DNA of 64,000 bases from the NCBI GenBank assembly GCA_000818945.1, contig KN805378.1:1-64000 (forward strand), given 5' to 3'. This DNA comes from Schizochytrium sp. CCTCC M209059 (lineage: Eukaryota > Sar > Bigyra > Thraustochytrida > Thraustochytriidae). The translations under genes and the position numbers were made by a program. Below, one piece after another: positions 45,904 through 55,003 of this stretch. The notes beneath the pieces were generated by a model. The model worked only from the letters and a program-made list of their open reading frames with translations, was not told where the DNA came from and did not search any database. Position 1 is the first letter of the stretch. The number at the start of each line of letters is the position of its first letter.

Positions 45904-48408
45904 CTATTGCTTGCAAGCTCGTGAAGGAAAGGCTTTCTTCTCAAACACATGCTGACGATTGCAGTCAGAGATGACACGTACGATGAAATCCCGAAGCAAT
46001 GCTCGTTCATGTTGTGTCTCAACATAGCGCTGAAAGCCATCCCGCAAACGGTCATGCGGGGCCAAACGAAGCGTCGAAGCAGCACTTGCCAGGCGTTCCA
46101 GTATCTCCTGATCGCGCTTTGAACGTTCTGCTGACGTCATCTCGGCGTCCGGACTCTCCTCGAGCATCATCACCACGGCAGAAAAGTGAAAGAGGATGTT
46201 ACGCAGGTTTGCGAGATCGTGCTGCACCACACGCGGGCCCCCGATCGAAGCCAACGAATGGTCGCGCTCCAAGACGGCTCCAAGCTTCTCAATCACCACA
46301 CGGTGACGCAAAATTTCCAAAAAGAAGAGTACCCGCGAACGGTCGTCCTGCAAATCGCTGTCTAGAATGAGATTCAGCATGTGCACGACATGCACGCAAA
46401 GATCCAAGTATCGAGCAGCTGTGAAGCCTGCAAAAGTGCTAGGTCCATTCGCAAGGCGGTCCAACAGACAGAACAGGCCACGACTCACAAAGACCCAATC
46501 AACGCCCAGAAGCAGCGCCGCCCCATGCGGAGCTTTTGTGCCAAAGGTTCGCTTCTCAAACATGATGAGACGGTGTAAAAGATCTACAGCGCGAGCGCAC
46601 ACTGCCCCTGCACCGTGACGAACAGCCTCGTCATGATGAAGACCTGTCCGTGACGCCGCGCTCTGTGATGAGATTCTCGGCACTGAATCGGATTGTTGGG
46701 GTTGCTGCTGATGATGGTCGTGATCATGATGATGCTGGCCAGCGTCGGATTGGCCCTGGGGCGATGTAGATTTGTCATCGCTTGCGAACTCCAATAGTAC
46801 CGCAGCGACTTGGTGATAGAGCACTGCAGCAAGAGACTTTTCAACAACTCGCATGGACATACTTTCGAGGCTACGACGGTGACGTTCCGCCTCTGAACTA
46901 TTGCTCGCACCCGCAGCGGAAAGTCCGCGCTGTGATCGATTTTGTTGCTTCACCGCCGGAACAAAGGCGAGACTTCCGAGACGCATCTCCTTTTGGCGAT
47001 GGAAAACGTGAAGATTGTCAACGTTGGAAGTGTCCTCAAATGCAACGGCGAAAAGCAAGGTTGACACTTGAACATTTTCCACGAGACCTCGCAGCACCAA
47101 GAGGGCTACGTGCGTGGAAAAGGGTGTGCTCGTATTGGCCTGGAGACAGAATGTCAAAAAAGTAAGAGTGTCCAGAAATACGTCTGCGCACCGCAGCGGT
47201 TGCGGTAAGCTGTGTCCGTCGGCCGCTGCCCACGGCGGCGCGTCGTGCTCCGTCAGTACTCGCATCCACACATTCGAGCCCTGGCTTACACGCATGCTGC
47301 AAACCTCGTACAAAAAGAGAAGCATCAGCTGAGCCCGCGCCCAGAGAGCCGCATCGCACTTGAGTTCCGGGGATTGGACCAAAATCGGACTCTCTGCAGA
47401 CCAGCGCGCCCGTTCCTGCTGCGCGACCTTGCTCGCAGTGCTGTTTGCTTCGGCAGATACGTCGAGACCCGTGATCCACGCACCGAGCGAAGAAGTCAGC
47501 TGACCACCCCACGAAATGACAGACTCTGATGCCATGTCGACCCATCCAAAAATGTCATTCTTATCACCATGTGCATAAGTACCTGTGGTACTGCGCACAA
47601 ACTGTGTATTAAAGTCCGCGAGCACTGCTCGCAGGGAAAACAGGTAGCGATGCGTATCATTGACGCTCGTTTCGCGCAAGTGTTGCGCAAACATGTTACG
47701 CGATTCGTGCTTTCGGTGATGGCACAGCAAACCATACTCTGCAAATACGGCTTCGTGTTGCATTGTCCGTTCGGATCTCGCGAGGACCGCACCAAGGCCC
47801 TTTGCCACGGCCTCGTGTCGAACGCGAAAGTGGTCGAGAAGAGAGTTTCGTTGCAAGTGTTCACATGCCATTGTCAGTGCGAGAAGCACAACAAGTGCCT
47901 CGTTTGCCAGCTCATCCTCGCACTCCGCGATGCCCGAGACTTCCTCCAAGAGGCGGCCAAAGACGGTCTCGGCGTCATCCATGCTGCACAACATACGAAG
48001 CGCCTGCTCCTCAAAGTCTACGTAGTGTCGGCTCATGATACCGCCAATGAGTACAGCAAGCATTTCAAGTGCGTGTTTGCGGCGAATAAGCTCTTCAGCA
48101 TCATCCTCACGGTTGTGCACCTGCCTGCCGTCCTTCTTTCTCTGCACCGATTCGAGCAGCCTGCGCACGAGGACGTGCGTGAGCGGCATAGGTCGTACCG
48201 CGCTAAAGACAGCAACCGGCGCCAGCAGCTGCGCTTGCGAGGCGTGCTCGAGCGTTGCGCGCAGAAAAGCGTGGTTCACCTCCTCGTCGAGCAGCCGGCT
48301 CCATGCGTCGTCAGTTTCCACGACCGCATGCCGCCTCCTCTTCACAAGGTCCGTCACGGCCGTGCAGAACGCGTCGCGACGCCCGCGACGCACGCCTGCG
48401 CCCCGCAT
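45904..48408 (-). CDS. ARMH3-like helical repeat protein
   Basis: An 834-residue mostly helical protein. The C-terminal region resembles ARMH3 (C10orf76, DUF1741), a cytosolic/Golgi protein that supports PI4KB and ER-Golgi function. The resemblance is in LANLRNILFHFSAVV, followed by the block RLRDGFQRYVETQHERALLRDFIVRVI, which corresponds to the human DGLxxYxxYxE...FFxxLVRxI pattern. The rest is consistent with armadillo-like helices and includes a Gln/His-rich loop (HDHDHHQQQPQQ). The frame upstream of the ATG at 48408 extends to 48498 but has only a GTG, then a stop, so either the ATG at 48408 is the start or a 5' exon is missed. The 5' region is strongly Arg-rich. ARMH3 identity is probable, not proven. 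Confidence 0.6.
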   Translation of the reverse strand: MRGAGVRRGRRDAFCTAVTDLVKRRRHAVVETDDAWSRLLDEEVNHAFLRATLEHASQAQLLAPVAVFSAVRPMPLTHVLVRRLLESVQRKKDGRQVHNREDDAEELIRRKHALEMLAVLIGGIMSRHYVDFEEQALRMLCSMDDAETVFGRLLEEVSGIAECEDELANEALVVLLALTMACEHLQRNSLLDHFRVRHEAVAKGLGAVLARSERTMQHEAVFAEYGLLCHHRKHESRNMFAQHLRETSVNDTHRYLFSLRAVLADFNTQFVRSTTGTYAHGDKNDIFGWVDMASESVISWGGQLTSSLGAWITGLDVSAEANSTASKVAQQERARWSAESPILVQSPELKCDAALWARAQLMLLFLYEVCSMRVSQGSNVWMRVLTEHDAPPWAAADGHSLPQPLRCADVFLDTLTFLTFCLQANTSTPFSTHVALLVLRGLVENVQVSTLLFAVAFEDTSNVDNLHVFHRQKEMRLGSLAFVPAVKQQNRSQRGLSAAGASNSSEAERHRRSLESMSMRVVEKSLAAVLYHQVAAVLLEFASDDKSTSPQGQSDAGQHHHDHDHHQQQPQQSDSVPRISSQSAASRTGLHHDEAVRHGAGAVCARAVDLLHRLIMFEKRTFGTKAPHGAALLLGVDWVFVSRGLFCLLDRLANGPSTFAGFTAARYLDLCVHVVHMLNLILDSDLQDDRSRVLFFLEILRHRVVIEKLGAVLERDHSLASIGGPRVVQHDLANLRNILFHFSAVVMMLEESPDAEMTSAERSKRDQEILERLASAASTLRLAPHDRLRDGFQRYVETQHERALLRDFIVRVISDCNRQHVFEKKAFPSRACKQ

Positions 48409-49160
48409 TCTTCCCCTCGCGCGCTTGGCACCAGGCTTCCGTCTTCGCGGCGCCGGCCTGGCCTCTCTATCTTTTTGCGGTTTGGGTGACGACGACACTG
48501 CTGCCGACGCCGATCAAGGTCTCGCTTGACGATGATCATGACTTGCGTGTGTCGAACGGGACCTTTTTCGTTTTCAGCTACAGCTGAACTGAGCTTGGCA
48601 AATGAACGACGAGAATCAACAGGCGGCTATACTCTTTCGTGCGTATTACTTCGCACTAGGCTAGGCCTAAGTTGATAAGAACTCTGTATCCCGCGCCTCG
48701 ACTATTGCTCTTCCTCTCTCGTCCTCCGAGAGACGTTTGCCTTACTGCCTTGCCTTGCCTTGCCTTGCCTTGCCTTGCCTTGCCTTGCCTTGCCTTGCCT
48801 TGCCTTGGAGTTGCCATGCCTTGAGCCTTGTGTTGTGTAAGTCATAAATGTGTCGCTTTCGATTCACACTCTGCTGCAAGCGCTCGGAGCCACCAAGCGA
48901 TGAATGCTTGTCCAGCATCAATCTTGGCTCGTCGAGGCACCGATCCGATTGCATCTCGCGCCGCCGGCGTCAGAGCTCGGAGCGTCGCGCGCGGAGCGGC
49001 AGGAATCACGTCGTCATTTGCAACGTGGCCCGCCGCGAGAGAGAGACATCTCGCGTCCCACATGGGTCCCCCCCTACTCTTCGTTTCTTGCTCGGTACGT
49101 ATATCGGTAATATATAAAAACCTTTAATGCTGCAACCGCCGAGGCCTCGACTGACTGTGA
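48409..49160. promoter_or_regulatory. Divergent promoter region of ARMH3-like and Sfi1-like genes
   Basis: A 750-base spacer containing a TAGGCCTA palindrome (48662), a (CCTTG)n array (48746-48807), and TATAAAAA at about 49112, 42 bases before the Sfi1-like ATG. The TATA match is well placed but unproven. Confidence 0.45.
48746..48807. repeat. (CCTTG)n pentanucleotide array
   Basis: About twelve near-perfect copies of CCTTG. It is the complement of the array at 30115-30164. Confidence 0.95.
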
Positions 49161-52100
49161 ATGCACGAACGACCCAAGATGGAGAAAGAACACCGAGATG
49201 GGAAACCAGAACCAGAACCCGAAGCGAGCGAGCGAGCGAGCTGGCGGCTGGCTATGCGCCGCGACGTCCGCGCGTACCGCGAGCACCTGCACGTGGTGGC
49301 GAGAGACCCCGCGCGCGCGGTCAGAGCGGGGACTGGAGATGTGGATGCGGAGCAAAACAAACTTAGCAAGGGCGACAACAACGACGACGACGACCAGCAG
49401 GACGACCTGGAGGCCGTCCTGGCCGTCTCGCCAGTGCGACTTGTACTCGACCAGGACCAAGAAGAAGCTACCGATCTGAGTAAAGAGCCACGCGAGGATG
49501 CCGGGCATGTCGGGGTGGAAGCAGAAGTTCATGAAAGTGACGTTCTAGCAGCACTTCATCGGGAATGGTTGCCGCCACCGCCGCCTCTGTCTGGACCTCA
49601 AAATAAAGAACCCTCGCAAACAGCGAATGCAACGACGAGTCTCGACGAGCAGCGAATTGAGTATGATCTCATGCAACAGCCGCGGACGGAAAGTCCTTTT
49701 CGGCCTACGAAACGCGTGCCTTCTCAAATAGAGAACATCAATTTGCCCCGTCGCGATACCACAAAACAGACGATGATGATCCAGCATGATCGAGCAGCAG
49801 AACAAACACCACGGCTGACTCCAACACCCGCTAGCAAAACGCAAGAACGCCAAAGACCTGCGCAAGTCCTTGAGCCTAAGCCAAAATTAGCTGTTGTGCC
49901 GCTTCACGAATATGCCGCTGCACATCAGGATCAAGAGCGCCCAGCAGGCTTGAGGACAGATGCAAATTTTCCAAAAGGCAAAAATGCAAAGCCAGTATTT
50001 TCTCCCATTCCTGAAACTCGTGCAAAACCACTACCACTACCCGATAGACCGAAACTGCCTCTCAAATCGCGTTGGCGAAAGGCTGCAAAGGCTCACCGGG
50101 AGCGATTGCAGCGCCGCGACAAAGATTTTGTCTCATGGACCGCTCAGAGTATGAAGACGACTCGCCACGGAAGTGAAAGCTTCACGGCTCTACCAAATGC
50201 GCCCGTTCCGCGTGGCCCGCGACGCGTCAAGTCGTTGCAAACTATTTCCCGGGAATATGAAGACAAGAACCTTCATCAGCGTCCGCACATGGACAACGCC
50301 GAGGAGGAAAATGCATTGGAAAAGGAGCGGCAGGAATTAGTCGCAAGAGCGAAAAGCAAGCTCGCACGAAGACAGGCCAAAGCGGAAGCACTCTCGACTG
50401 CAACGCAGACCCCTGTGCTCACGCCAACGCCGCTGCGGCGTTGGGTCGTTCTGGAACATGTTCCTGTTAACGAGTTAGATTGCCTTAGGGTGCTGCGCGG
50501 CGACCGATCTGGCTTGGACTCAAATGGTCTCGTGAGCGCAGATGAACCAACCAGAGAGGAGCTCGAGGATCCCATGCTCAAACGCTTCCACGAAGAGAGG
50601 CGGCGGCTCGGCGCAAGCTTTGAAGCCATTCGTGGCATTCTCGTACACCGAGAAAACGCGCTCTTTCGGGAACTCGTCGAGGGCCGCGACGAACTCGAGT
50701 GCGCCAAGGCAGAGCTACGAAAACAGATCTTGGCCGCTCTCGCGAATGACCAAGATCCAGACACCTCTGAAAATAGAAACCGGCGCAAATTCAAGCGAAA
50801 CCCGCTGCAGGAGGTGTCTCCCTTTGTCTGCGGAACGACACCAGCTACAGCATCGACAAACCAGCAAGTGCGGACAAGCATGGCTGCCGCCGCACGAAGA
50901 AAACAAAAGGCCAGTGTGAAACAGGAACATCAGGATGCAGAGAACGCGTGGGAAGGATCTCCATTCAAGATAAAACTCCTTCAGGAGGTAATTGACAAGC
51001 TACAAAAACGGATCGCCTTTAGAGTGTTATGCTGGACAGCACGAAGACGCGTGATGCTGCGTAGACTCTGCGCAGAGCGAGAAGAGTTGGTCAAACGTCT
51101 CGAATTGCGGCGAGCATTTATTGGGCTTGCAACATTGCATCGCGCCCGAGCCTGGCTTCGTGAACGAGCGCGCAAACGCCGCGCGCACCGCGCGCGTGCC
51201 TCGCTTCGGACTTGCTGGAGAGCATGGAAAGGATTCTCTGTAGAGGCTGCATTAGCCCTTGGCAAAGCCGTAACGGCCGAGGCGTACAAGAGGCGAAAGA
51301 CTCTTTGGCGTGCCTTTGCAGTCTGGCGTGCGCAACCTTTGGCCATTGAACGCTACGAAACTGTAGCAAACTTATGCGCACGTCGATTCTTTTTCGAGGT
51401 CTCGGCACGGCGAGCTTTGTTCGGATGGCGACAAGTGACGGTGCGCGATAAGCTCGTGCGTTTACGGCTTGTTTGCCGAGCGAGTGAATCGAGGCTTGGA
51501 GCCGAGGCCCGCGTTCCCGAGCGCTGGACGCGTGCGGGCATGCGCGAGGCTCTATCACTTGCATATGTCGCATCCCGTGCTCGCTTGCACGATTCCTTGC
51601 AACAATCTACGATTGGCCTTGCCCAAGGCGCTGTTTCGTCTATTTGCGTCGCGGTGCGTTGGCAAGCACATATTCGCCAATCTATAGATCGGCGTCAAGC
51701 CGCACGAGATGCGTACATCCTTTGTGCGCGAGCGGCTCGTAAAGCGTATCCTTCTGCGCGTGCACGTCGCGTCAGCCTAGCGTCGCAGCTGCCTGCTCAG
51801 CTCACGAATCTTGGTCTTGGCAGACTTGCTGCGAGGCCTTTAGGTCAGCACATTGCAGCGCTTCGAAGTTTCGTGGCAGGCGACTCGCTCCGATATGGGC
51901 TGCCCACTGAAAACGATCGCCGGAGACCTCGGTCGCCTGAAGCAAAGACGCCAGAGCATTCCCGTTTTGATCCGGCACTCGCATGGCTCTCGGCACGTAC
52001 CCCATATCCGGATCCCAAATGGCAACGCGACCTCCCTCTTGCACTTGCCTCTGTTCGCCTTTTGCGGAAGTCACTACGAGACTGGCACGAAACTGCGCAT

Positions 52101-52595
52101 GCAATCGCTTGTATTCGTCGAGGGGATCTTGCAAATGCTCTCTTGCTTGTCAAGCGGGTGTGGCGAGGACTAAGGACCAATGTGATGCTTGGGCGACTTC
52201 GCACGCATCTTATTGCATGGCGTCAGACCCTGAATCGCGGCACATGCGAGGGAAAGCGGGCAAGAACGAAACGCGCTTTTTCTCAATGGCGTGCGATTGC
52301 CAGCCGTCGATGCCTTCTCCGTCGTGTCTTTAGCCTCACAGATCCTCCAGCAGATCAGTTGACGGAGCAGTTTTGGCTCCTTTCCAAGGTTCTTGCCGGT
52401 TGGCAGAATTTCGTCCAGACACAACGCAGCACTCGCCATGGGATCGCTGCGGACTTGCACTATGAGCAGAATCTTTTAGCCAAGGCTTTCTCCGGCTGGC
52501 GCGCGCTTCATAACGACAGTTTAGGGCGACGTTTCCTGTGCGCAGGGTCTGTTGTTGACGCAGCGACAGCGCGAGCAATTCTATGGCACATGTAA
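49161..52595 (+). CDS. Sfi1-like centrin-binding repeat protein
   Basis: A 1144-residue basic protein. The first 480 residues are charged and disordered with a short coiled coil. The second half is helical with irregular repeats ending in an aromatic-x-x-Trp pattern: LRTCWRAWKGF (about 681), LWRAFAVWRAQ (about 713), ARRALFGWRQVT (about 749), LRTHLIAWRQTL (about 1013), KRAFSQWRAIA (about 1036), LSKVLAGWQNF (about 1073) and LAKAFSGWRAL (about 1106). This is the signature of Sfi1-type centrin-binding repeats, found in half-bridge, basal-body and contractile-fibre proteins. The spacing is less regular than in yeast Sfi1, and the central part (about 770-980) lacks clear repeats. ATG at 49161 is the first of the frame, with a TATA-like box 42 bases upstream. 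A flagellar-root or centriole role is inferred. Confidence 0.65.
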   Translation: MHERPKMEKEHRDGKPEPEPEASERASWRLAMRRDVRAYREHLHVVARDPARAVRAGTGDVDAEQNKLSKGDNNDDDDQQDDLEAVLAVSPVRLVLDQDQEEATDLSKEPREDAGHVGVEAEVHESDVLAALHREWLPPPPPLSGPQNKEPSQTANATTSLDEQRIEYDLMQQPRTESPFRPTKRVPSQIENINLPRRDTTKQTMMIQHDRAAEQTPRLTPTPASKTQERQRPAQVLEPKPKLAVVPLHEYAAAHQDQERPAGLRTDANFPKGKNAKPVFSPIPETRAKPLPLPDRPKLPLKSRWRKAAKAHRERLQRRDKDFVSWTAQSMKTTRHGSESFTALPNAPVPRGPRRVKSLQTISREYEDKNLHQRPHMDNAEEENALEKERQELVARAKSKLARRQAKAEALSTATQTPVLTPTPLRRWVVLEHVPVNELDCLRVLRGDRSGLDSNGLVSADEPTREELEDPMLKRFHEERRRLGASFEAIRGILVHRENALFRELVEGRDELECAKAELRKQILAALANDQDPDTSENRNRRKFKRNPLQEVSPFVCGTTPATASTNQQVRTSMAAAARRKQKASVKQEHQDAENAWEGSPFKIKLLQEVIDKLQKRIAFRVLCWTARRRVMLRRLCAEREELVKRLELRRAFIGLATLHRARAWLRERARKRRAHRARASLRTCWRAWKGFSVEAALALGKAVTAEAYKRRKTLWRAFAVWRAQPLAIERYETVANLCARRFFFEVSARRALFGWRQVTVRDKLVRLRLVCRASESRLGAEARVPERWTRAGMREALSLAYVASRARLHDSLQQSTIGLAQGAVSSICVAVRWQAHIRQSIDRRQAARDAYILCARAARKAYPSARARRVSLASQLPAQLTNLGLGRLAARPLGQHIAALRSFVAGDSLRYGLPTENDRRRPRSPEAKTPEHSRFDPALAWLSARTPYPDPKWQRDLPLALASVRLLRKSLRDWHETAHAIACIRRGDLANALLLVKRVWRGLRTNVMLGRLRTHLIAWRQTLNRGTCEGKRARTKRAFSQWRAIASRRCLLRRVFSLTDPPADQLTEQFWLLSKVLAGWQNFVQTQRSTRHGIAADLHYEQNLLAKAFSGWRALHNDSLGRRFLCAGSVVDAATARAILWHM

Positions 52596-52901
52596 GCGAC
52601 CTGGCTGGAAAATGCAGTCTTCCGCAGCATAGCACACCACGCACAGCACAGCATTGGCACCACAATCGCCATCACCACCGCGATGATCGCAATGTAACGC
52701 AACGTCACGTAGGCCTAAACTAAAGAAACACAAGATCATGCGCCTCATCAAAGTATACATAGAAATAGATAGGCCTAGCTCACTGACCAAATCATGCTCC
52801 CACACATGGTCCCTCTCGTAAGTAACGTGTATTGACTCTGCTTCTGCAAGCTGTTTGCATGTTTAAGATGGACGCCGCATGCCTCGAGTACTTCTTGTCA
52901 A
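52596..52901. other. Tail-to-tail intergenic region
   Basis: Between the Sfi1-like and MFS genes. Two TAGGCCTA palindromes lie 60 bases apart (52710 and 52770). Otherwise nothing. Confidence 0.5.
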
Positions 52902-54521
52902 CTAATGAAAAGAAGCTGCGTTGAGTTTCGGAGCACGCACAAAGGCAGCAACGTTGAGAAAGAGCGAGAGACATGCCAGCATCAGAAGCGCCTGCAAATC
53001 CGTCGTGTATGAGGCCGAAAGGTCGCGAATATAACCAAAGACTACATGACCGATGCCCCCTCCAAAGCTCTCGAACACAGAGTAAATGCCGAAAGCAGTG
53101 CCCAGTGAGTCAGGAGAGACGACAATCGGAACTGCGCTCTTGACCAACGTCGGCGTCGTCGAGGTCCCTACAGAGAGCAATATCATTGCGAAGATTGCCC
53201 ACTCTGGTGTCACCGTATCGCTGAGGAAAATGTAAAAGGCGAAAATGGCTGACGTAGACGCAAACAGGCAAATGTAAAGACGCCCGCCATACTTATCAAC
53301 GAAGATGCCCACCAGCGGGGCGAGAAAGACAGGCAAAAGTGAGTCAATGCTCGCAATGAAGCCTGCTTGCACAGTATCCATCTCTGTCGCGGAGCGAATG
53401 AAGTCCGCGGAAATGCCTCCGAAAAGATTGTGCAAGTTACTGTACACCATGTGCATGAGCCCAAGAACCCAATAAGAAAGAGGCAAGAGTCGAACGCGGT
53501 TCAAGTGCAGCGCCAGATAATACTTGACATGACGCTCCTCGACCTCTTGGTGATGCAGCAAATGATTGTTGCGAGGTGTTGCGTCCTGTGCAGCCTCGGC
53601 GGTTTCCGGGTCAATGCCAGGAAGGAGCATTGCGCCGTAATACGATACCCCGGAAGGTGCCCGGCTTCGATGATGTGGCGATGCCGTACTCGAGTCTGAC
53701 GATCGCGATCTGCTCTCGGAAGCATCCACTGCAACGAGACTCTGTCGCTCCTCCAAATCGCCGGGCTGCTGATTTAGTGCAAAGCGAAAGGGTCGCTCCG
53801 CATGCGCAAAAATGTAGTAGAAGATTGCAACGAGTACACTGCCAAAGAGAAAGGCACTGCCGAGCCATACGGCCCCTCGAAATCCGCCTTGTAAACGGGC
53901 CAGTTCTGCCGGAAGGGCCTTTCCCAACCAATTTGCCAGGTAGTGAACAGATTCGGTGAAACCGATCGAGAATGCCAGTGTATTGCCTTCAAACCACGTG
54001 CCGACAATGGCGCCTTGCACGATGCCAGTACCGCCCTCACCAAATCCATAAAGAACACGACCCGCCAGCGCGAGCGGAAAGCTCATGAGATTTGGCATCA
54101 AGAAGATGGCGAACATGATGTGGCCCAGGAGGGCCACGGACGTAAAGAGCACTGCGCTGTACTCGTGTCCTTTTTCGTCCACCAAGAGCCCGGTGAGGAA
54201 GGGCATGACTAAATTAGGCCAGCTCGTTGCTGCAAGAAAGGCCCCGAATTGAGCGTGCGAAACGATTCCTCCCGCCCCGGGAGACCCCGTGTCCGAGCCT
54301 ACAAAGTAAACCTTGAGCGGTCCGAGCGCGTGCTTCATATAGTGCGCGCCTGATGGAATTAAGGACGCGCATAGCAAGACAAAGATCTTGTAACGCGTGC
54401 CTGGCCACCTGTGCGCCGTGTCTGCCTTCATGTTGTCCTCTTGGCTGCCCTCGCTGCCTTCCTCGGCAACGAGCGACCGCGTCGAGACGGGCCCAGCTAC
54501 TTTGGCCCGGACAAGCGCCAT
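52902..54521 (-). CDS. Major facilitator superfamily transporter, MFSD1-like
   Basis: A 539-residue MFS protein with about twelve hydrophobic spans in two groups of six separated by a Ser/His-rich cytosolic loop (about 245-320). Features: YKIFVLLCASLIPSGAHYM at the first helix, the MFS-like GLLVDEKG loop after helix 2, GRVLYGFGEGGTGIVQGAIVGTWF (helices 4-5 region), GIFVDKYGGRLY in the second half (the repeat of the helix 2-3 motif), and a C-terminal SVFESFGGGIGHVVFG. The G-(E)-G-x-x-x-x-x-Q, then W(F)xG, pattern resembles MFSD1, a lysosomal dipeptide uniporter in mammals. Substrate here is unknown. The ATG at 54521 is the first in frame; upstream frame starts only with GTG. A Met-rich acidic N-terminus could carry endosomal sorting signals. 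Confidence 0.75.
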   Translation of the reverse strand: MALVRAKVAGPVSTRSLVAEEGSEGSQEDNMKADTAHRWPGTRYKIFVLLCASLIPSGAHYMKHALGPLKVYFVGSDTGSPGAGGIVSHAQFGAFLAATSWPNLVMPFLTGLLVDEKGHEYSAVLFTSVALLGHIMFAIFLMPNLMSFPLALAGRVLYGFGEGGTGIVQGAIVGTWFEGNTLAFSIGFTESVHYLANWLGKALPAELARLQGGFRGAVWLGSAFLFGSVLVAIFYYIFAHAERPFRFALNQQPGDLEERQSLVAVDASESRSRSSDSSTASPHHRSRAPSGVSYYGAMLLPGIDPETAEAAQDATPRNNHLLHHQEVEERHVKYYLALHLNRVRLLPLSYWVLGLMHMVYSNLHNLFGGISADFIRSATEMDTVQAGFIASIDSLLPVFLAPLVGIFVDKYGGRLYICLFASTSAIFAFYIFLSDTVTPEWAIFAMILLSVGTSTTPTLVKSAVPIVVSPDSLGTAFGIYSVFESFGGGIGHVVFGYIRDLSASYTTDLQALLMLACLSLFLNVAAFVRAPKLNAASFH

Positions 54522-55003
54522 CGTTGCGTCTCCGTGAACTGGAAGACACCCTTTTCCGCTCCCGCCTAGCCCTGCAACTGCCGCAGAGTCTATTTCTGCT
54601 TCGCGTGCAGCGTGCAGTGCAGTCACGCCGCTCTCCTATCCTCACGCACTGCGCGCCGCGCCGGCAGATTGCTTGTATGATGGATGATCCATCCATGTTG
54701 CTAGGCTAGCTAGGCCTTCAAGTTGGCCAACAAACGGATGGTCTCCGCTCAATTTTGCGTTGTTCACGATTGTTCACAATTTTTATTGACGATGCCGTCT
54801 GTCCGTCCGTCCAGACCAAGCTCGAAAGAGGCTTCGTTGCGTATCATGTCATAGGCTGTGCTTGTTTGTAATGAAGTTAATTTTTCAATTTCAAGGTAAA
54901 GTATAGAGTGTTTTGCATTTCAAGAAAAAAGACAACATTTCTTTTGCGAATGTTGTACGTACTAGGGCCTAGGCCTAATGTTCAAGATATCTACTGTGTC
55001 TCT
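54522..55003. other. Intergenic region
   Basis: Promoter side of the MFS gene and 3' side of the AIM6-like gene. It contains TCCGTCCGTCC repeats near 54800 and a TAGGCCTA palindrome at 54970, 26 bases beyond the AIM6-like stop codon. Confidence 0.45.

Noticed and set aside
48808..48822. Possible RFX X-box (GTTGCCATGCC) upstream of the Sfi1-like gene
   Set aside because: Only half of the X-box inverted repeat matches, and RFX control of ciliary genes is not established in this lineage.
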